In this document: piece by piece, positions 1-12,949 of the stretch | How the letters are laid out: each line of letters opens with the position of its first letter | How positions within the stretch are numbered: the first letter of the stretch is position 1 | Origin: Calendula officinalis | Taxonomy: Eukaryota; Streptophyta; Magnoliopsida; Asterales; Asteraceae | Length of the DNA stretch: 64,000 bases | Direction of reading: 5' to 3' | Assembly: GCA_963853835.1 (NCBI GenBank) | Contig: OY970833.1 | Location: forward strand, 15,586,474-15,650,473 | Program-made: the position numbers and the translations under genes | The notes under the pieces: generated by a model | Databases searched by the model: none | What the model was told of the DNA's origin: nothing | What the model saw: only the letters and a program-made list of their open reading frames with translations

Positions 1-1960
1 AAAGTAAGTACAAGTTTATAGTGAGATTACCTACCTCGAGTGACGTAAGCTCCTAGGGAATCCTCGGCACGCACAAGAGTCACTACTCAGCTCCTAGAAG
101 ATCCTACATCACATAATAAGTCTTGGATTAAAACTCAACTCGAGACTCGTATAAAAACATTCTGCCAGCACCCGTCACTACCACGGGAACTGCTATAACT
201 CCCAAACTGTTCACTAGATGTTTCCCAAATTTTTACAGCACTTAGAAATCTCAGAAAGCTACAAATCATCAGAAGGCCCGGAAACTCGAAAACGAACAGA
301 AAGGTCTCGAAATAGTCTCACAACTCAGTCCCATCGCACATATGAAATTTCTAACAGCAGCAGATTAGAATAGGGATAACTTTTAAACGGAAAATCAAAT
401 TAACGAGCCGTCACTGGCATCGGAAAGAGGACTCAGAAAACTTGAGACCTACACGGGCCAAATATCCAGAAACGTATTTTAAGTGTGCTAAAAACAAGCT
501 TAAACATTGCGAAAATATTCTGCCCAAAATTCAGTTTGATATTTAAACCCGATTTGAATCCCGACATCAACCCGCTCATTGCCGAGACACCCGACAGCCC
601 CGAAACTCATTATTAACTCAGAAACCTATTTGTAAGAAATCTAGTCTTTTCTTTTGAAAACCCTTTCGGTTTAGGAAACGAAGAACCTAAAGGTTCGGTT
701 TCCGGTTTTATTTCTCGATTATATAAAACGGCTAGATTATTTTATCAAATGGTTGTTACCCAATCCTCAACCCGACAGCCCCGATAAATTCTGAGATTTA
801 AAACCCGAGTCACAACTCAAGATTAAGACATAAAGAATAAAACAGTGACCACAAGCTCACCACAAATCTGCACGTTTAAATAATAACAAAGACTCGACAT
901 ATAAAGAGAAATCCTAGGACTCGAGAATTAGAAGATGAACATCAAGGCGACACTGATACAATCAATCAAGATGCAACCCGAACACCATAAGGAACATCTT
1001 AGAACAATGGTTAGACAAACAATTTTGACAATTAAAACGACCAAGAAAACGATTTTAAAAACGTTACACTAATAATTGAACCAACACAAAATACAACAAA
1101 ACATAAAATTGGTCACGGCTCGAACCAAACTAGATAACTCGAAATTATTAAACAAAAGGGTTAGGATTTATACCCTACGAATCAACCCGCAAACAATGAT
1201 TTCACCCAAATACCACCACACGAGACCCCGCTCGACGTCTAGTTTCTTGGCTGCAATCATGGTCCACGAACACAACATAAAAGAAAACAAAATGAGATAA
1301 ATTCACAATCACGTGAATCTAATAATTGTCAAAATGGCTGGTGGAATTTTACTCACAAAACAAAAATGAAGATTTAAACACTTCCGACGTTAAGCAGGCA
1401 AGCACCACCGATGGATTGACATTTTCTTCTTTTTGGAACCACCGAATAGAAATAATACCACCAATTCATCGCCTATCCTTCAATCGACCAAGAATTAAGT
1501 CCACTGCATTCTTTTTATTTGCTTGCAAATCTCCGATTTTACCAGCCGCCTACTACTTCCTTTCTCACGCTAATCTCTCATCTCACGGCTGGACCAAAAA
1601 CTTAGACGTATTAGGGATTAAAAGGTTTACACCATAATTAACTAGTCAAGCCCGCTACTCGAAAGCCCGGCCTAACAATTTAATACTAACTAATTTAACT
1701 AGCCCAACTCTTGCTTACCAAATCGGATCATAACCTAAGATATATAAATTAATTAACGCCTACATAATATTGATCGACTAATAATTAATGACATAAACCG
1801 GGACGCACCCACACTCGTAAATAAATAATTATAAAGTTTCATGCTCATTGAAGACTAATATACTAACTTCATTATAATTAATTACTATTAATTCATTTTA
1901 AATTTTAAATATGACGATTAAATTAATATTATTTAATTATTAAAATTCCAGGGCGTTACA
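1..1960 (-). mobile_element. Partial Ty3/Gypsy-type LTR (outer end)
   Basis: This AT-rich, non-satellite block ends abruptly at 1960. Read on the minus strand it begins TGTAACGCCC, the usual start of plant Gypsy LTRs, and the satellite resumes at 1961 in the middle of a monomer. I therefore read it as the 5' end of an LTR in minus orientation that runs off the left edge of the window. No protein domain is visible. The short open frames at 1076-1637 have no recognisable family and are probably chance. The second LTR, the internal region and the matching target duplication lie outside the window, so a solo LTR cannot be told from a full element. If the usual 5-bp duplication exists, CCGTA (1961-1965) should occur again beyond the left end. 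Confidence 0.6.
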
Positions 1961-4900
1961 CCGTAAGCGGGCTCACGATCCACGAGATATCAACGGAAAA
2001 CTCAGAACGTAAACTACAAGGTTCCAGAAGGAAGATGACAGAATCTGCCAGAAAGTGAATTTGTTTTAAAAGCCGTATTTAATAATTTGCAAGTCAAGTA
2101 GGCATGAAAAGGAGACCCAAGCCAAAAGTTATGGCCTTTTTCATAAAGCCCTTTTCGATTCTTCCTGTAACTCCTAGACCGTAACTGGGCTCACGATCCA
2201 CGACATATCAACGGAAAGCTCGGAATGTAAACTACGAGAGTCAAGAAGGCACTGGATCTTGATTACGTCCTGAAGCAGGTCAAAATATATCGAGAAGGCA
2301 GATGACAGAATCTGCCAGAAAGTGAATTTATATTAAAACTCGTTTTTAATAATTTATAAGTCAAGTAGGCCTGAAACGGAGACCCGAGCCAAAAGTTATG
2401 GCCTCTTCAGTAAAGCCCTTTCGATTATGCCTATAACTCCTAGACTGTTAGTGGGCTCACGATCCACAAGATATCAACGCAAAGCTCAGAACGTAAACTA
2501 CAAGAATCGAGAAGCCACGGGAACATGATGCTATGCCGAAGTAGTTTAATATCCCTCGAGAAGGCAGATGACAGAATTTGCCAGAAAGTGAAATTGTTTT
2601 AAAACCCATTTTTAATAATTTAGAAGTCAAGAAGGCATGAAATGGAGACCCGAGTCAAAAGTTATGGCCTTTTCAGAAAAGCCCCTTTCGATTATGCCTG
2701 TAACTCCTAGACTGTAACTGGGCTAACGATCCACAACATATCAACGGAGAGCTCCGAACGTAAAATACAAGTGTGGAGAAGGCACATGATCATGATTCTA
2801 TGCCGAAGCAGGATAGAATCCGTCGAGAAGGCAGATGACAAAATCTGCCAGAAAGTGAATTTGTTTTAAAACTCATTTTTAATAAATTATATGCCAAGTA
2901 GGCATGAAACGGACACCCGAGCCAAAAGTTATGGCCTTTTCAGTAAAGCCCTTTCGATTCTGCATGTAACTCCTAAACCGTAAGTGGGCTCACGATCCAC
3001 AAGATATCAAAGGAAAGCTCAGAACGTAAACTATAAGAGTCGAGAAGGCACAGGATCGTTATTCCATGCCGAAGCAGGTCAAAATCCATCAAGAAGGCAG
3101 ATGACAGAATCTGCCAGAAAGTGAATTTGTTTTAAAACCCGTATTTATTATTTACAAAAGTGGAGAAGGAATGAGATCGTGATTCTATGCCGAAGCAGGT
3201 TAAAATCCCTCGAGAAGGCAGATGACAGAATCTGCCAGAGAGTGAATTTTTTTCAAATCCGTTTTTAATAATTTAGAAGTCAAGTAGGCATGAAATGGAG
3301 ACCCGAGCCAAAAGTTATGGCCTTTTCAATAAAGCCCCTATCGATTATGCATGTAACTCCTAGACTATAACTGGGCTCACGATCAATAAGATATCAACGG
3401 AAAGCTCCGAACGAAAAATACAAGTGGCGAGAAGGCACGTGCTCGTGATTCTGTCCCGAAGCAAGTCAAAATCCGTCGAGAAGGCAGATGACAGAATATG
3501 ACAGAAAGTGAATTTATTATAGAACTCGTCTTTATTAATTTACTAGTCAAGTAGGCCTGAAACGGAGACCCGAGCCAAAAGTTATGGCCTTTTCAGTAAA
3601 GCCCCTTTCGATTCTGCCAGTAACTCCTAGATCGTAAGTGGGCTCACGATCCACAAGATATCAACGGAAAGCTAAGAACGTAAACTACAAGAGTCGAGAA
3701 GGCACGGGATCGTGATTCTATGCCAAAGCAGGTTAAAATCCGTAATGAAGGCAGATGACAGAATCTGCCAGAAAGTGAATTTGTTTTAAAACCCGTATTT
3801 AATTATTTACAAAAGTCGAGAATGCACGGGATCGTGATTCTGTCCCGAAGCAGGTCAAAATCCGTCGAGAAAGCAGATGACAAAATCTGCCAGAAAGTGA
3901 ATTTGTTTTAAAACCCGTTTTTAATAATTTATAAGTCAAGTATGCCTGAAACGGAGACCCGAGCCAAAAGTTATGCCCTTATCAGTAAAGCCCCTTTCGA
4001 TTCTACCTGTAACTCCTACACCCTAACTGGGCTCACGATACACAAAATATCAACGCTAAGCTCAGAATGTAAACTACAAAAGTCGAGAAGGCATGGGCTC
4101 GTGATTCTGTCCCGAAGCAGGTCAAAATCCACCGAGAAGCCAGATGACAGAATCTTGCAGAAAGTAAATTTGTTATAAAACTCATTTTTAGTAATTTACA
4201 AGTCAAGTAGGCCTGCAACGGAGACCCGAGCCAAAAGTTATGGCCTTTTCAGTAAAGCCCCGTTCGGTTGTTCCTGTAACTCCTAGACCATTAGTGGGCT
4301 CACGATCCAATGGATATCAACGGAAAGCCCATAACGTACATACGAGAGTCGAGAAGGCACGAGAAGGCAGATGACAGAATCTGCCAGAAAGTAAATTTGT
4401 TTTAAACCCTGTTTTTAATAATTTACAAGTCAAGTAGGCATGAAACGGAGACCCGATCCAAAAGTTATGGCCTTTTTAGTAAAGCCCCTTTCGATTCTGC
4501 CTGTAACTCCTAGACTGTAACTGGGCTCACGATACACAAGATATCAATGGTAAGCTCGGAATGCAAACTACCACAGTCGAGAAGGCACGGGATCGTGATT
4601 CTGTCCCAAAGCAGGTCAAAATCCATTGAGAAGGCAGATGACAGAATCTCCCAGAAAGTGAATTTGTTTTAAAACTTGTTTTTAATAATTTACAAGTCAA
4701 ATACGACTGTAACGGAGGCCCGAGCCAAAAGTTAGGGCCTTTCCAGTAAGGCCCCTTTCGATTCTGCATGTAACTCTTAGACCGTAAGTGGGCTCACGAT
4801 CCACAAGATATCAACGGAAAGCTCAAAACGTAAACTACATGAGTCTAGAAGGCACGTGATCATGATTTTATGCCGAAGCAGGTCAAAGTCCGTCAAGAAG

Positions 4901-6797
4901 GCAGATGGCAGAATATGCCAGAGAGTGAATTTGTATTAAAACCCGTTTTTAATAATTTACAAGTCAAGTAGGCATGAAACGGAGACCCGAGCCAAAAGTT
5001 ATGGCATTTTCAGTAAAGCCCCTATCGATTCTGCATGTAACTCCTAGACCGTATGTGGGCTCACGATCCACAAGATATCAACGGAAAGCTCAATACGTAA
5101 AATACAAGAGTCGAGAAGGCACGAATTCGTGATTCAATTCCGAAGTAGGTAAAAATCCCTCGACAAGGCAGATGACAAAATTTGCCAGAAAGTGAATGTG
5201 TTTTAAAACTCGTTTTTAATAATTTACAAGTCAAGTAGGCATGAAACGGAGACCCGAGCCAAAAGTTATGTCCTTTTCAGTAAGGCCCCTTTCGATTCTG
5301 CCTGTAACTCCTAGACCGTAAGTGGGCTCACGATCCACGAGATATCAACGGAAAGCTCAGAACGTAAACTACAAGGTTCGAGAAGGCAGGGGATCGTGAT
5401 TCTATGCCAAAGCAGGTCAAAATCCGTCGAGAAGGAAGATGACAGAATCTGCTAGAAAGTGAATTTGTTTTAAAAGCCGTATTTAATAATTTGCAAGTCA
5501 AGTAGGCATGAAACGGAGACCCAAGCCAAAAGTTATGGCCTTTTTCATAAAGCCCTTTTCGATTCTGCCATTAACTCCTAGACCGTAACTGGGCTCACGA
5601 TCCACAAGATATCAACGGAAAGCTCGAAATGTAAACTACGAGAGTCGAGAAGGCACGGGATCTTGATTATTTCCTGAAGCAGCTCAAAATCTTTCAAGAA
5701 GGCAGATGACAGAATCTGCCAGAAAGTGATTTTATTCTAAAACTCGTTTTTGATAATTTACAAGTCAAGTAGGCCTGAAATGGAGACTCGAGCCAAAAGT
5801 TATGGCCTCTTCAGTAAAGCCCTTTCGATTATGCTTGTAACTCCTAGACTGTTAGTGGGCTCAAGATCCACAAGATATCAACGGAAAGCTCAGAATGTAA
5901 ACCACAAGAGTCGAGAAGGCACGGGATCATGATGCTATGCCGAAGCAGGTTAATATCCCTCGAGAAGGCAGATGACCGAATTTGCAAGAAAGTGAATTTG
6001 TTTTAAAACTCGTTTTTAATAAATTATATGTCAAGTAGTAATGAAACGGACACCCGAGCCAAAAGTTATGGCCTTTTCAGTAAAGCCCTTTCGATTCTGC
6101 CTGTAACTCCTAAACCGTAAGTGGGCTCACGATCCACAAGATATCAACGGAAAGCTCAGAACGTAAACTATAGGAGTCGAGAAGGCACGGGATCGTTATG
6201 CCATGCCGAAGCAGGTCAAAATCCATCAAGAAGGCAGATGACAGAATCTGCCAGAAAGTGAATTTGTTTTAAAACCCGTATTTAATAATTTACAAAAGTG
6301 GAGAAGGAATGAGATCGTGATTCTATGCCGAAGCAGGTTAAAATCCCTCGAGAAGGCAGATGACAGAATCTGCCAGAGAGTGAATTTTTTTTCAAATCCG
6401 TTTTTAATAATTTAGAAGTCAAGTAGGCATGAAATGGAGACCCGAGCCAAAAGTTATGGCCTTTTCAATAAAGCCCCTATCGATTATGCCTGTAACTCCT
6501 AGAACGTAACTGGGCTCACGATCAATAAGATATCAACGGAAAGCTCCGAACGTAGAATACAAGTGTCGAGAAGGCACATGATCGTGATTATGTGCCGAAG
6601 AAGGTCAAAATCCGTCGAGAAGGCAGATGACAGAATCTGCCAGAAAGTGAATTTATCATAAAACTCGTTTTTAAAAATTTACAAGTCAAGTAGGCCTGAA
6701 ACTGAGACCCAAGCCAAAAGTTATGGCCTTTTCAGTAAAGCCTCTTTCGATTCTGCCTGTAACTCCTAGACCGTAAGTGGGCTCACGATCCACAAGA
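1961..6797. repeat. Satellite array, segment 1 (~266-bp monomer)
   Basis: Tandem repeats with the landmark CTCACGATCC recurring at 2190, 2456, 2723 (as CTAACGATCC) and 2989, giving a period of 266-267 bp. Landmarks in each unit are GAGCCAAAAGTTATGG, TGTAACTCCTAGACCG, GATATCAACGGAAAGCTC and GATGACAGAATCTGCC. TCGAGAAGGCA occurs twice per unit about 50 bp apart, and two copies (about 2015-2045 and 4343-4375) have lost the stretch between these repeats. Short units lacking about 144 bp occur near 3160 and 3820 and again near 6300. A longer-range duplication is visible: the variant AAAAGCCGTATTTAATAATT recurs about 3.4 kb apart (about 2071 and 5475). No gene is seen. The segment is cut at its right end by element D. 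Confidence 0.95.
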
Positions 6798-7453
6798 TGT
6801 AGGAAAACCTTGTGAACTTGAATCCAACATACTTGATCTTTACTAAACAATGAGATCACTAGAAGGAGATGAATAAGAGCATTACCTTTAGATTGCTACA
6901 GAATGATCCACCTCTACTGCACCACCTGAACACGCTGCAAGACCGCGTTGTACCAACAAAGCAACACACAAAAGCTTGTGTGTGTGTGTCGAACCAAGCA
7001 CCACCGAAAAACCCCTTGGGGTTTTTCTCCCTTGCGTCGGCCGAAAGAGGAGAGGGAGTTTAGGGTTTTCTTTTGTGCAAGTGATCAACCCCTAAGCCTT
7101 AACTTTAGTCCCTTATTTATAAGGGATTAAGTTACCATTAAGTCCTTGGAGTTTAGTTATGATTAATCTCATAATTAAACTTCCTATTGACACTTTAAAC
7201 CCTTGGGCTTTTACTAGTTAATTAATTGTCTATTAGTTAACTGTCCGTTAAATATATAACTTAATATTTAACATTCCTCTTAAATAATAATTAACTGATT
7301 ATTATTTATTCTCTTCTTTATAATTAACTTAACTAGTTAATTATTCCACACAACTTACCTTATTCGGTTGTCCATTATTAGGTGTGACCCTTTAGTGTCT
7401 TATAACATTGGACACGATGACACGTGTGCTTATCTGTGCACATAAATCCAATA
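6798..7453 (-). repeat. 3' LTR of Copia D
   Basis: 656 bp that align with 22140-23399 once the solo LTR is removed. It lacks about 15 bp (around AGGATTCACATGG) that the right copy keeps near its TGTAGG end. The purine-rich tract next to it on the minus strand (AAGTGGGAGTA, about 7454-7465) is the expected polypurine primer. The terminal TGTTGG has mutated to TATTGG in this copy. A plus-strand frame at 6869-7063 also occurs in the other LTR, but it runs against the element and is not considered a gene. Confidence 0.9.
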
Positions 7454-8326
7454 TACTCCCACTTGTGCAAGTTAAGCATCACTTACTGATCATCGTTAGC
7501 CTAAAGCGGTCCCTAGCCAGACATTTAGGATAACCACGTTATAAGAACTCTTATATCTAGAGATAATATTCATAAGAATGAATAACACTAACAGATTTTC
7601 CTTTCGCATCATGATATTTCTTAATTAGAGTAATAGACATGTTGCAGGGATTTTGTTCTATACACTCAAATTTTCTCGACACTGATTTTGACTTTCTGCA
7701 GTAACGGATTACTGAATGATCTAATCATTCCCGGAGTGCGGCCACGAATTTCCGTAGTCTTATTCGTCGAGCGGCCATGAAATATCTCTTCTAATTAAAG
7801 AAGGTGCAAATTGCATCTTGACTATTTGTGTTATCTTGCCCACGACTTCCGCTGTCTTAGTCAAGTTCCTTATGATCACCCTTTTACGGTGTGACGTTAG
7901 ATAAATGCTAAAGATCAGAAGTTATCGCGTCTCAAACCAAATGTCTCAGGTCAGAGGACATCTACTCAAAATTACTTATGCTTGGGCTCCATGAAGTAAT
8001 ATCTATATTTTGGTCACGTCTAATGTTTAGCAAACTCTGTAAACATCTACGAATATTTATTTTAACAACACTAGTTTCTCTATTCAATAACTATGAATAA
8101 ATAAATATTCGTAATGGTAATAACTCCTGAATCTAGCTCCCACTAAATTCAAGCAACCACAAACATTTTTAGATACTCAAAAACTTTGCGTATCAGGGAT
8201 AGGTTTAAAACATGTTAAGAATAGACTATGTGAAAATATTACGTAAAACTTTCTATTTCAATCCCACGGAATGTTATTACATAATGTATCGATTTCAAAC
8301 ATATCTATGGTTTATAATCAAAGTCA
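7454..8326 (-). other. 3' non-coding region of Copia D
   Basis: About 870 bp between the RNase H end and the 3' LTR. It starts with the polypurine tract and holds no open frame with a recognisable domain. It is probably 3' untranslated sequence of the element. I see no further nested insertion or clear repeat in it. Confidence 0.65.
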
Positions 8327-10114
8327 CTAGCTACCAATTTCAAGGTATTGCATGCCTATTGCGCTTGCATGCTTTTCATGCTTTGGTCCAGCTAGTGGAT
8401 TTGTCAACGGGTCAGCAACGTTGTCATCCGTTGGTATTTTCTTAATTATAATATAACCTTCTCTGACGTACTCATGTATCAGATGATATTTCCTACGTAC
8501 ATGCCTGGTCTTTTGATGCTCTCTTGGTTCAACAGCTTGTGCTATTGCACCAATGTTATCCAAGATCCTCGATAAAATTCTTAAGCCACATAGCTTCCTT
8601 TCCAGCATCATTTGCCGCAATGTACTCAGCCTCTGTAGTCGAATCTGCTATCGTATCTTGTTTCTGACTCTTCCAAGATATAGCTCCTCCGTTCAGTGTA
8701 GACACAAACCCGAATTGTGACTTGTAATCTTCTCTGTCGGTTTGGAAGCTTGCATCTATGTATCCAATTACACGCAGTTCTTCCATCGAACCTCCAAAGA
8801 CCAAGAACATATGTTTTGTCCTTCTCAAATACTTGAGAATGTTCTTGACAGCCACCCAATGAGGCTCACTAGGATTCTTTTGATATCTGCTCGTAACACT
8901 TATGGAGTAAGCAATATCGGGCCTAGTACATAACATGGCATACATTATTGATCCAATTGCCGAAGCATATGGAATCAAACTCATCCTAGCTTGTTCTTTG
9001 CTAGATATAGGACTCTGAGCTTTGCTCAGTGTAATGCCATGTGTCATTGGAATGAACCCTCTCTTGGAATCACTCATACCGAATCTCTTCAGTACTTTGT
9101 CAATGTATGTACTTTGACTAAATCCAATAAGCCGCCTACATCTATCTCTATAGATCTTTATTCCCACTATAAACGCGGCTTCTCCCAAGTCTTTCATCTG
9201 GAAACATTTACCTAACCAGGATTTTACTCCTTGTAATGCTGGTATATTGTTTCCTATAAGCAGTATGTCGTCGACATACAAGACTAGGAAGATTACTATG
9301 CTCCCACTGAATTTTGTGTAGACACACGCCTCAAACTCACTCTTGATAAAACCAAATTCTTTGATCCTTTTGTCAAAGTGTAAGTTCCAACTCCTAGATG
9401 CTTGCTTTAATCCATATATGGATTTTAGCAATTTGCATACTTTATTAGGATTCTTTGGATCAGTACAACCATCCGGTTGTATCATGAATACGTCCTCTTT
9501 CAACTCCCCGTTAAGGAAGGCGGTTTTAACGTCCATTTGCCATATCTCATAGTCATAAGATGCTGATATGGCCATAAGAATTCTAATAGACTTAAACATT
9601 GCGACTGGCGAGTAGGTTTCAGAATAATCCAACACCATGTGTTTGCGTGAAACCCTTCGAGTCTAGTCGTGCATCGTAAGTATGCACTTTTCCATCCAAG
9701 TCAGTTTTCTTCTGGAAAACCCACGTGCATCCAACAGCTCGTGACTGTGGTGGTAAGTCTGATAACACCCAAACTTGGTTGTCATACATGAATTGCATCT
9801 CTGCTTCCATACCTCGAGCCATCTTTCAGACTCTACGCTGTCAGCAACCTCGTTGTAGGTCAATGGTTCTAGTAGACTTCCATCATCTTTATCGATCATG
9901 AATCCAGGATACCTAACTGGTTCTTGGCGTGGTCTACTGGACCTACGAGGGTTGCGTGTTTCTTCTTCCTCAACCAGTGGTTCTGGTTAGGGATCAACAA
10001 TTCTTTTTGAACCACTGGTTCGACTGAAGGTGTAGGTGGATCATCGTTCTCTTCAATTTCTTGAAGTTCTATTTCTTTTCTTGGAGTTTCTGTCCCGAGA
10101 AACTTCTCCTCCAA
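8327..10114 (-). pseudogene. Copia D reverse transcriptase-RNase H (broken)
   Basis: The C-terminal half of pol. The main open piece (8556-9638, 360 aa) has the Copia RT core: QMDVKTAFLNGEL, SIYGLKQASRSWN and the catalytic LYVDD block, followed by RNase H (YIDASF, then the TTEAEYIAA region). The RNase H tail (HVRRKYHLIHEYV, then DNVADPLTNPL) lies in another frame at 8327-8620, so a frameshift falls near 8556-8620. Upstream, 9619-9822 carries the RT entrance (GCTWVFQKKTDLDGK, KGFTQTHGV) in a third frame, and 9663-9899 and 9896-10114 hold the poorly conserved integrase-RT linker in fragments. At least three frame breaks make this non-functional. It would have copied element RNA in cytoplasmic particles. 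Confidence 0.88.
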
Positions 10115-10173
10115 GAAGACACCTTTTCGAGCAACAAAAACTTTGTTGTCTTCTTGATGATAGAAATAATATC

Positions 10174-11319
10174 CTAAGGTTTCCCTTGGATATCCAACGA
10201 AGATACACTTATCCGACTTGGGATGAGTTTGTCGGTGAATGTTCGTCTAACATACGCCTCACAACCCCAAATCTTGAGAAAAGACAATTTTGGCTTTCTG
10301 CCCGTCCAATGCTCGAACGAAGTCTTTTCTACTGACTTGGTCAGAACCCTATTCAGTGTGAATGCGGCAGTCTCGAGTGCATGTCCCCAAAATGATAGTG
10401 GTAGGGTAGTACGACACATCATTGAACGTACCATGTCCAACAAGGTGCGATTCCTCCTTTCTGATACACCATTCATCTGAGGTGTATACGGAGGTGTGAG
10501 TTGTGAAACAATCCCACACTCTTTCTAATAATTGTCGAACTCTTGGCTCGAATATTCGCCTCCCCGGTTCGACCGAAGTGACTTTATTTTCTTGCCCAGT
10601 TGGTTTTCTACTTCCCTCTGATATTCTTTGAACTTGTCAAAGCTTTCAGACTTTACTCTCATAAGAAAGACATAACCATACCTACTGAAGTCGTCAGTAA
10701 AGGTAATGAAGTAGCGGTATCCACCTCTGGCTTCTGGAGTGAAGGGGCCACACACGTCAGTGTGTATAATCCCTAACAACTCGCCTGCCCTTTCATTGTA
10801 ATGATTGAAAGGGTCTTTTGTCATTTTTCCAGATAAACATGATTCGCATATGGCATATGATTCCAAATCAAATGGTTCTAGAATTCCATCATCATGGAGA
10901 TTTTTAATGCGAGTCTCGTTTATATGACCTAAACGACAATGCCAAAGATAAGTTTGATTCAAGTTACTCTTGGATCGTTTACTTATATGATAAACGTCTC
11001 GTTCTATGTTATTTACATTTAACGTATATAGACCATTATGAGAGTTAGCTTTAAAATATAAAATGTCATCTTTTAAACACGAAATTGTTTTTCCATAAAA
11101 CTCATAATAAAAACCACTCTCTATATGTAAATCAAAGGAAATAACATTCTTAATAAGTCTAGGAACATAATAACAATCTTTAAGTACCAAAACTCTTCCT
11201 GAATGCAACTTGATACAGTATGTTCCTACGGCTTCATCTCCAACCTTGGAACCTTCGCCTACTCGTAGTTCAACATCTCCTAGTCCCAGCCTCTTGTTCT
11301 TCTTAAATCCCCGCAAATG
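10174..11319 (-). pseudogene. Copia D integrase with GAG-pre-integrase domain (broken, truncated by insertion)
   Basis: The open frame from 11319 down to 10525 carries the pre-integrase zinc region (LWHCRLGHINETRIKNL, then CESCLSGKMTK) and the integrase core (HTDVCGPFTPEARGG, then TFTDDFSRYGYVFLM, then SNRGGEYSS). It ends at a stop after the second Asp region. The C-terminal part, with the catalytic-Glu neighbourhood (NGVSERRNRTLLDMVRSMM), continues at 10174-10476 after a disruption. At 11319 the frame runs into the LTR of Gypsy E. The residues read further upstream (11320-11394) belong to that LTR, not to this protein. The missing N-terminal piece (protease) is on the far side of the Gypsy, ending at 19442. 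Confidence 0.87.
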
Positions 11320-12937
11320 TGTAACACCTGAATTTTCAAAACAGTATTTAAAAAACAATTCATCCCAAAATAAGTAATAATGTATCGGTGTCAAATACCG
11401 ACTTTACAAAAACTAAAAAGGTTTCTTGTTTGAGATTATCAGAGTTTACAAAAACGGTGTTACAAATTATATCTTAGCCATAGGACAAGAGCTCTAATCA
11501 TCAACACCGAGCTAATCTCAACAAAGCCTCTCCTAAACGGGCCTCTTAGATCTTCGATCCCGAACCTGAGTACATAGCAAAAACACAAACATATTACGTG
11601 CGACAAAATTGCCTCGTGAGATAATATCATTTATATTATAATAATATTATTAATTTCATTCGGGTCACTTCATTTCTTTCATCATTGGCCAATGTCAAGA
11701 TAATCGGAATGCCTCCAATCTATCAAGACCATCATATCCACGGTAACCGGAATGCCTCCAATCTACCGGGACGCATAGGTATTGGGTAATCGGAATGCCT
11801 CCAATCTACCACTAACCTTAAGGAACCATAATAATCGGAATGCCTCCAATCTATCATGGCCCTAGGGACAACATCATCATCATTACTAGCTAGTCTTTTA
11901 TCATGAGCTTATAGCTCCATCATTTCTCAATCAATTATCATTTCATCATCACATAAGCAATTCATTATATATCACATAAATAACCAAGTTACTTATAGAC
12001 TTGATAAAACATTTAAACATAAAACATTTTCTAACTATGTACTCAGTTTTGAAAGTTCACATGTACTCACCTTAGTCAAGCTACTTCAAGATATGTCTCT
12101 TGAACAAGGTTATCACTTCTCAAGACTTGAATGCCTCAAGTTCTTCCACCAAATAACCTAATACCAAAACCAATACAATGGTTTACATCAAACATCAATA
12201 CTAACTATATATTCCATGGCTAGCTGACTACTAGCAACATATTTTCCCAAATTACCAAACCCTAATTCCAAAAACCTTCATATTTTCATAGATCTATTTC
12301 ATATACACATTTTCCTTGTTAAAATACCATAGATCTAAGTTATACAACTTCCATTTAACCAACAGTGAACAAACCCAAAACTAGGGTTTGAGATTCAAGC
12401 TTTCCCTACTTGAATCCATAGCTAAAAACCCAAGAGAGATGAAGATTTACCTTTGATCTTCAACTAGGAGCAAGAATCACCAAGATTTAGTGAAGATTAA
12501 GCTCCAATCACCACTCTATGCTCAAAAATCTCCCACACCAGCTGGTAGAAGAAAACTAGGGTTTTGGATGGCATTTAATGAGCCAAACCCGACTTTAATA
12601 CAGCTGGTCGGGGAAGTTCGCGCCGTGAACAAGAGTTCACGCCGTGAACTCTGCGGGTCGTGAACTCCTCGCGATCGTGAACTGTCCGCGAACTCAAGCC
12701 TCCAAAATACCAACTCTCTGGTCGAAGTTCGCGATTGGGAACCCCATCCTCGCGCCGCGAACTCCCCAGGCAGCACAGACTGCACTTTTTCTTCCATGTC
12801 TCGACCCGGTTTTTCCCATAACTTTGTCATACTGTGTCCAAACGACATGAAACCAATTCCTACGCGTTTTAAACGAATTATCCATATTTATCGTATTTTT
12901 GTACAATTTATTTATTTACAATTTTTGGGTCGTTACA
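11320..12937 (-). repeat. 3' LTR of Gypsy E
   Basis: 1,618 bp. It holds four spaced copies of CGGAATGCCTCCAATCTA between about 11700 and 11860. Near the other end (about 12610-12770) is a cluster of small inverted motifs around GTTCGCG and GTTCACGCCGTGAAC. A minus-strand frame of 108 codons (12522-12848) overlaps that cluster and is kept at the same length in the partner LTR (19021-19347). The sequence next to the LTR on the minus strand (AAGGGGTAGAT, about 12941-12953) is the polypurine tract. Confidence 0.9.
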
Positions 12938-12949
12938 ACTATCTACCCC

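Noticed and set aside
1076..1637. Two plus-strand frames (74 and 103 codons) in the left-edge LTR
   Set aside because: Low-complexity composition, no domain, and antisense to the inferred LTR direction.
6869..7063. Plus-strand frame in Copia D LTRs (also at 22226-22432)
   Set aside because: Present in both LTRs only because LTRs are copies. It runs antisense to the element and shows no family.
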